Of a stretch of DNA of 64,000 nt, positions 60,873 through 64,000 are shown in pieces. The DNA is taken from assembly GCF_000369505.1 (NCBI RefSeq), contig NZ_KB850055.1, positions 558,001-622,000 on the forward strand, in the 5' to 3' direction. The notes beneath the pieces are model-generated. The model was not told the DNA's origin, made no database searches, and saw nothing but the letters and a program-made list of their open reading frames with translations. This DNA comes from Acinetobacter sp. NIPH 298 (GTDB taxonomy: Bacteria > Pseudomonadota > Gammaproteobacteria > Pseudomonadales > Moraxellaceae). Position numbers and translations under genes: made by a program. Numbering within the stretch: position 1 is the first letter of the stretch; the number at the start of each line of letters is the position of its first letter.

Positions 60873-61541
60873 TTACTTTACAATCGCTATTGCGAAGCCA
60901 TCATGTCCTTTTGAACCCACTGTTTGTAGTGCTGTACAAGATAAAAGCTTCGGGTGATTTTTCAGTGCGGTGAAGGTCTCACGAATGCCTTCGATACTTG
61001 GTTTTTTATTATTTTCATCCAATATCGCGCCTGAACGAATCACATTATCCAATACAATAATCGTTCCTGAATGAGATAGCTTCAAGCTGAGTTCCAAGTA
61101 TTCAGGATAACTTTGTTTGTCTGCATCAATAAAAATCAAATCAAATGCCTCACTGGATTCTGCAATGAGTTGATTCATGATATCTGCGCCGCGTCCTTTT
61201 TTAAGTTCAATATGGGTAGGCATATCGGCATAATCAATATTTTCTTGGGCGATGGCAGCATGGCTATCTCGTCCTTCAACCGTGAGCAGGTAACCATCGG
61301 CTGGTAATGCTTGTGCTAGCCAAATGGTACTATAAGCGGCAAAAGTTCCAAGTTCCAATACACGTTTACATTGATTCATTTGAATCAACATTTGCAGGAA
61401 CATACCTTGATTCGGTGCAACAGCCAAATGATTAGAAAGACCTTGCGTATCGGTATTGTCTAATGCATGTTGAAGTTTAGGATCTGAGGGGATTAAATGT
61501 GCATTGATATAATCATCAATGTCGGTCCACATCTGTTGCAT
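60873..61541 (-). CDS. SAM-dependent O-methyltransferase (catechol-OMT-like)
   Basis: A 222-aa class I methyltransferase. SAM-binding motif I VLELGTFAAYSTIWLA (about residues 65-80), acidic motif II LLTVEGRD, and metal-binding DLIFIDADKQSYPEYLEL with VLDNVIRSG match the cation-dependent OMT family that methylates catechol-like substrates. Start ATG 61541 is chosen (AAGGTAA upstream); a 14-codon longer start is possible. Substrate unknown. Confidence 0.86.
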   Translation of the reverse strand: MQQMWTDIDDYINAHLIPSDPKLQHALDNTDTQGLSNHLAVAPNQGMFLQMLIQMNQCKRVLELGTFAAYSTIWLAQALPADGYLLTVEGRDSHAAIAQENIDYADMPTHIELKKGRGADIMNQLIAESSEAFDLIFIDADKQSYPEYLELSLKLSHSGTIIVLDNVIRSGAILDENNKKPSIEGIRETFTALKNHPKLLSCTALQTVGSKGHDGFAIAIVK

Positions 61542-61618
61542 AATCAGGCTTACCTTTGAATCTGTTTGCAGTATTTTAAACATTTATGCTCAGAGTGCAA
61601 TTTGATTACTGAATAAAA

Positions 61619-61641
61619 AAAGAGATCATTTAGATCTCTTT
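61619..61641. terminator. Terminator between the M15-type and O-methyltransferase genes
   Basis: AAAGAGATC pairs perfectly with GATCTCTTT across five bases, with A and T runs either side. Confidence 0.8.
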
Positions 61642-61661
61642 ACTGAAAGTGATCTTTTATT

Positions 61662-62369
61662 CTAAAAGTTACACATTGAGCTGTTACGTGTTAGGTCTGG
61701 GCCCCAAGTGCGATAACCCTGAGTATCAATATGAATCTGACCTGAGCGATATAGACCAATACCTAGATTTAAGCTTTGACCATGCTGAATCCAAAACTGA
61801 CATAATTTAAATTTGGATTGTTCAATAAATGCATAATCCTGCGGCTGAGGATATTCAGGACCAATGCGAAAATCGATGGCAGAGTTAAATAAATGTTTAG
61901 ATGAACTTGCACCGCCAGCACATTCGTTTAAAGGTAAATCACGATAGACAGAGGTCACTTCAAAATCGGTTAAAATTTTTGCAGAAATAAGATATTTAAA
62001 TACACGTAAAGTTGAAAGTGAGTTGCCCCACAATTCACGGTTTGGTACAGCATACTCATTGCGGCCACATTTCTGCCAATCTCTTGCGGTTCTTAATAAT
62101 TCAAAACTTGGGATAATGTGAGCGACTTGATTACGTGTTAAAAACTGTTCATATTCGCGAACACGGGCATAGTTTTCACCTTGTGCTAACCAGCGACGAT
62201 AGGATGCTGGCTCTACTTTATCTGGTGTTGGTCGAGTAACCGTTACTTTTTCCTGAGGAATATGGATTCGTTTACCTTTGCTTACTTCTGTCTTTGAACT
62301 GACACAGCCGACCATCATCACAGGGATGATAAAAAATGATAAAAAACCCTGTAATTTATTTCGCAACAT
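61662..62369 (-). CDS. Lipoprotein with peptidase M15-type (DD-peptidase-like) domain
   Basis: A 235-aa lipoprotein starting at ATG 62369 with a signal peptide ending at the lipobox MVGC. The C-terminal domain has the metal-site pattern SKHLFNSAIDFR (His and Asp) and a later HIDTQGYRTWG, matching the M15 zinc peptidases that cut peptidoglycan cross-links or peptides. Two Cys near the C-terminal end may pair. A longer GTG start (62396) is less likely. The substrate is inferred from the family only. Confidence 0.78.
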   Translation of the reverse strand: MLRNKLQGFLSFFIIPVMMVGCVSSKTEVSKGKRIHIPQEKVTVTRPTPDKVEPASYRRWLAQGENYARVREYEQFLTRNQVAHIIPSFELLRTARDWQKCGRNEYAVPNRELWGNSLSTLRVFKYLISAKILTDFEVTSVYRDLPLNECAGGASSSKHLFNSAIDFRIGPEYPQPQDYAFIEQSKFKLCQFWIQHGQSLNLGIGLYRSGQIHIDTQGYRTWGPDLTRNSSMCNF

Positions 62370-62466
62370 AAAAGGCAGTTCATAATTTATAGACACGTTA
62401 TTTTAATGCAAAATAACGCAGGTATAATGGGACAATTGCAAAGAAATGTGTGATTCAAGTATTAAA

Positions 62467-62490
62467 AAAGACCAGTAAAACTGGCCTTTT
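62467..62490 (-). terminator. Terminator after fdxA
   Basis: AAAGACCAG pairs with CTGGCCTTT (one mismatch) across TAAAA; on the minus strand a T run follows. Its stem resembles the hairpin between rubA and rubB. Confidence 0.8.
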
Positions 62491-62493
62491 CAA

Positions 62494-62823
62494 TTACTTT
62501 TCTAAATATTGCAGCTTATTTGGTTTTCCATTCCATTCTTCACGATCTGCAGGTTGTTCACCAATTTGAGTGATATTGTTACCTGCCCATTTTTCAGATA
62601 ATTCAGTATTGAGCTCAATAAAGATTTCTTGACCTTCAGGTAGTTCATCTTCAGAGAAAATCGCATTTGCTGGGCACTCAGGTTCACAAAGCGCACAGTC
62701 AATACATTCATCTGGATTGATGACAAGAAAGTTCGGGCCTTCATAAAAACAATCGACAGGGCAAACTTCAACACAATCTTGATATTTACATTTAATACAA
62801 TTTTCAGTGACAACAAAGGTCAT
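62494..62823 (-). CDS. fdxA: Seven-iron ferredoxin FdxA
   Basis: A 109-aa ferredoxin of the 3Fe-4S plus 4Fe-4S type. Cys ligands are in [21 protein letters not shown] (first half) and [16 protein letters not shown] (second half), with Asp-containing loops as in Azotobacter FdI. A C-terminal extension with WNGKPNKL is typical of this FdxA form. It moves electrons in the cytoplasm. In Acinetobacter it is found close to mutS, as here. Confidence 0.94.
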   Translation of the reverse strand: MTFVVTENCIKCKYQDCVEVCPVDCFYEGPNFLVINPDECIDCALCEPECPANAIFSEDELPEGQEIFIELNTELSEKWAGNNITQIGEQPADREEWNGKPNKLQYLEK

Positions 62824-63049
62824 GGCGACAGCTACCTAAAAATACGGTTTTTGTTTGGAATGGGCTATTGTAGGCAAAAATGGGGGGAACAAACAATTGC
62901 TTTTATTGATATTGTTTATTTATACATATGAAAAACAGGGTAACATATTGATAAAAATAAATATGTTATATTGATTCGTTGATTTTTAAAGACATAGTGC
63001 GGTTAAGTATTTGTCTTAATCAGTTGTTTTTATCTTTCCCTTTTGGATT

Positions 63050-63616
63050 TCATTGTGCGTTGTTTTTGATAAATGACTCTATAGAACACATCAGGTGAAT
63101 ATCTTCTGGTTCTAACCCCCATAGATGTTGATCCGGTTGCGCTAATAGTTGGGCACCATGTTTGAGATAAAAGTCTACCGTTCGTTTACTTGATGTTGCT
63201 GAAATATAGAGTTGTTTAGCACCCAATTGTTGTGCTGACTCTATTGCGGAATGCATGAGCAGTGCCCCAATGCCTTGACCTTGGTGATCTGCATCAACAT
63301 AAAAGTATTGCAATAATTTTGCTTCAGGATAATCTGGAATAAGTTGATTGGATACGACTTGAACACCAATTAACTGATCATGTGAGTTAAATACCCCGAT
63401 ACATAATCCGCCTTGTTGATGGATTTGTTTTAATAAAGGTGGATCATTATCTAGATGAAAGGCATCCCAATTCTCAACATCATAAAAACAATCGACTATG
63501 TCTAAATGTTGTTTGTGTTGCACGTACATTTGAGTGATTAATTCGCGACGACTGATCTGTTGCCAGATTAAATCGATTTCTGAAATCTGTAGTTTTCTGA
63601 GCACAAAATTCAGCAT
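63050..63616 (-). CDS. GNAT-family N-acetyltransferase
   Basis: A 188-aa acetyltransferase. The acetyl-CoA loop is in DADHQGQGIGALLMHSAIE (residues about 110-128; pattern Q-x-x-G-x-G/A), preceded by LLQYFYVD and followed by ISATSSKRTVDFYLKHGAQ. ATG 63616 has AGGG five bases ahead; the 35 upstream codons lack a ribosome site and are excluded. Substrate unknown. It lies between fdxA and mutS on the same strand. Confidence 0.84.
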   Translation of the reverse strand: MLNFVLRKLQISEIDLIWQQISRRELITQMYVQHKQHLDIVDCFYDVENWDAFHLDNDPPLLKQIHQQGGLCIGVFNSHDQLIGVQVVSNQLIPDYPEAKLLQYFYVDADHQGQGIGALLMHSAIESAQQLGAKQLYISATSSKRTVDFYLKHGAQLLAQPDQHLWGLEPEDIHLMCSIESFIKNNAQ

Positions 63617-63695
63617 TTGTCCCTTCGATTGATTACTCATTTTATTCTGATGATGGGGGGATGATATAACGATGCGGTTTATCTTTTTCACAAAT

Positions 63696-63736
63696 TTTTC
63701 CCCAGAACAAGTCTCAGTCACTCGTTCTGGGAAAAT
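63696..63736. other. Stem-loop after mutS
   Basis: CCCAGAAC (63701-63708) pairs with GTTCTGGG (63724-63731), extended by T and A runs. It may end the mutS transcript although no T run follows on the minus strand. Confidence 0.5.
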
Positions 63737-63740
63737 GTCT

Positions 63741-64000
63741 TTAGGATCTCAGTGCTGCTTTGAGTGAATAGAGTTGTTCAAGTGCTTGACGAGGCGTAAG
63801 ATCATCTACATCAATGCGTTGTAACAAATCTAAAGCTGGTGAATGGACTTCCACTTCAATAATTTTCTCAATCACTTGTGTTTCAATTTGAGGATCAATT
63901 GAACTGAATAAATCTGTTTGCACAGTTTTTTGCAAGATGTGATGTTGTTGCTTTTCAAGAATTTTCAAACGCTTTTGCGCTTCTTTAATCACACTTGCTG
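63741..64000 (-). CDS. mutS: DNA mismatch repair protein MutS, C-terminal end (partial)
   Basis: Open to the window edge, no true start in view. The last 86 residues read [15 protein letters not shown], then a variable linker with [15 protein letters not shown] and the end [28 protein letters not shown], which is the usual MutS C-terminus (helix-turn-helix dimer region and beta-clamp/tetramer tail). The reading frame continues beyond base 64000; an internal GTG is not a start. Partner genes fdxA nearby fit an Acinetobacter mutS locus. Confidence 0.9.
   Translation of the reverse strand, partial: ASVIKEAQKRLKILEKQQHHILQKTVQTDLFSSIDPQIETQVIEKIIEVEVHSPALDLLQRIDVDDLTPRQALEQLYSLKAALRS

Overview
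The window (about 40% GC by eye) reads as an Acinetobacter-type gammaproteobacterial chromosome with most of a prophage on its left. The strongest host clue is the minus-strand order rubA-rubB-estB-oxyR, described for Acinetobacter sp. ADP1. Acinetobacter-like versions of lysS, aceA, cysDN, kdsD-kdsC-lptCAB, fdxA and mutS support this.

Bases 1 to about 29.4 kb: right-hand part of a siphovirus-type prophage; its left end is outside the window. The head genes are Mu-like (tail end of a gp28-type terminase, DUF935 portal, gpF-like protein, gpI-like protease/scaffold, DUF1320, gpG-like and DUF1834 proteins) around a lambda E-type capsid protein. The tail genes follow: tube, assembly chaperone, 1167-aa tape measure, then a B3/D3112-like distal tail set with internal repeats. 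Lysis genes are a holin-like membrane protein, a GH19 endolysin and overlapping Rz/Rz1 spanins. Two accessory blocks interrupt this plan. Block A (8.4-11.8 kb) splits the tail chaperone from the tape measure and carries hicAB, three small envelope-associated genes and a divergent Arc-type repressor/Bro-N antirepressor pair. Block B (25.9-27.6 kb, minus strand) carries a three-helix membrane protein with a coiled coil and a GAF-like domain, a small gene overlapping it by four bases, and one more orphan gene. A tyrosine integrase with a long C-terminal extension ends the prophage against the start of dusB, whose N-terminus looks phage-supplied. Intrinsic terminators are frequent inside the late gene cluster.

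29.3-44.9 kb: dusB; the rubA-rubB-estB-oxyR cluster; an SRPBCC protein; lysS; a DUF2059 protein; a Wzi-like outer-membrane protein; cysD-cysN preceded by an unreported 32-codon ORF; two small hypothetical genes; a CNNM/CBS membrane protein; and a LysR regulator divergent from aceA.

45-64 kb: aceA, an NlpE-like lipoprotein, tRNA-Gly(GCC), cysS, the Kdo/LPS-transport operon kdsD-kdsC-lptC-lptA-lptB, a complete type I secretion operon (TolC-like, LapB-like, HlyD-like) with no substrate gene beside it, yigZ followed by a tandem 81-bp repeat containing its own last codons, a hexapeptide acyltransferase, a double-domain universal stress protein, an O-methyltransferase, an M15-type lipoprotein, fdxA, a GNAT protein and the 3' end of mutS.

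Leading candidates for undescribed biology are the Block B membrane-GAF operon, the cysD leader ORF together with an apparent APS-kinase relic on CysN, the hicA operator/leaderless promoter, and the 81-bp yigZ repeat array. Names rest on reading motifs; no database search was run.
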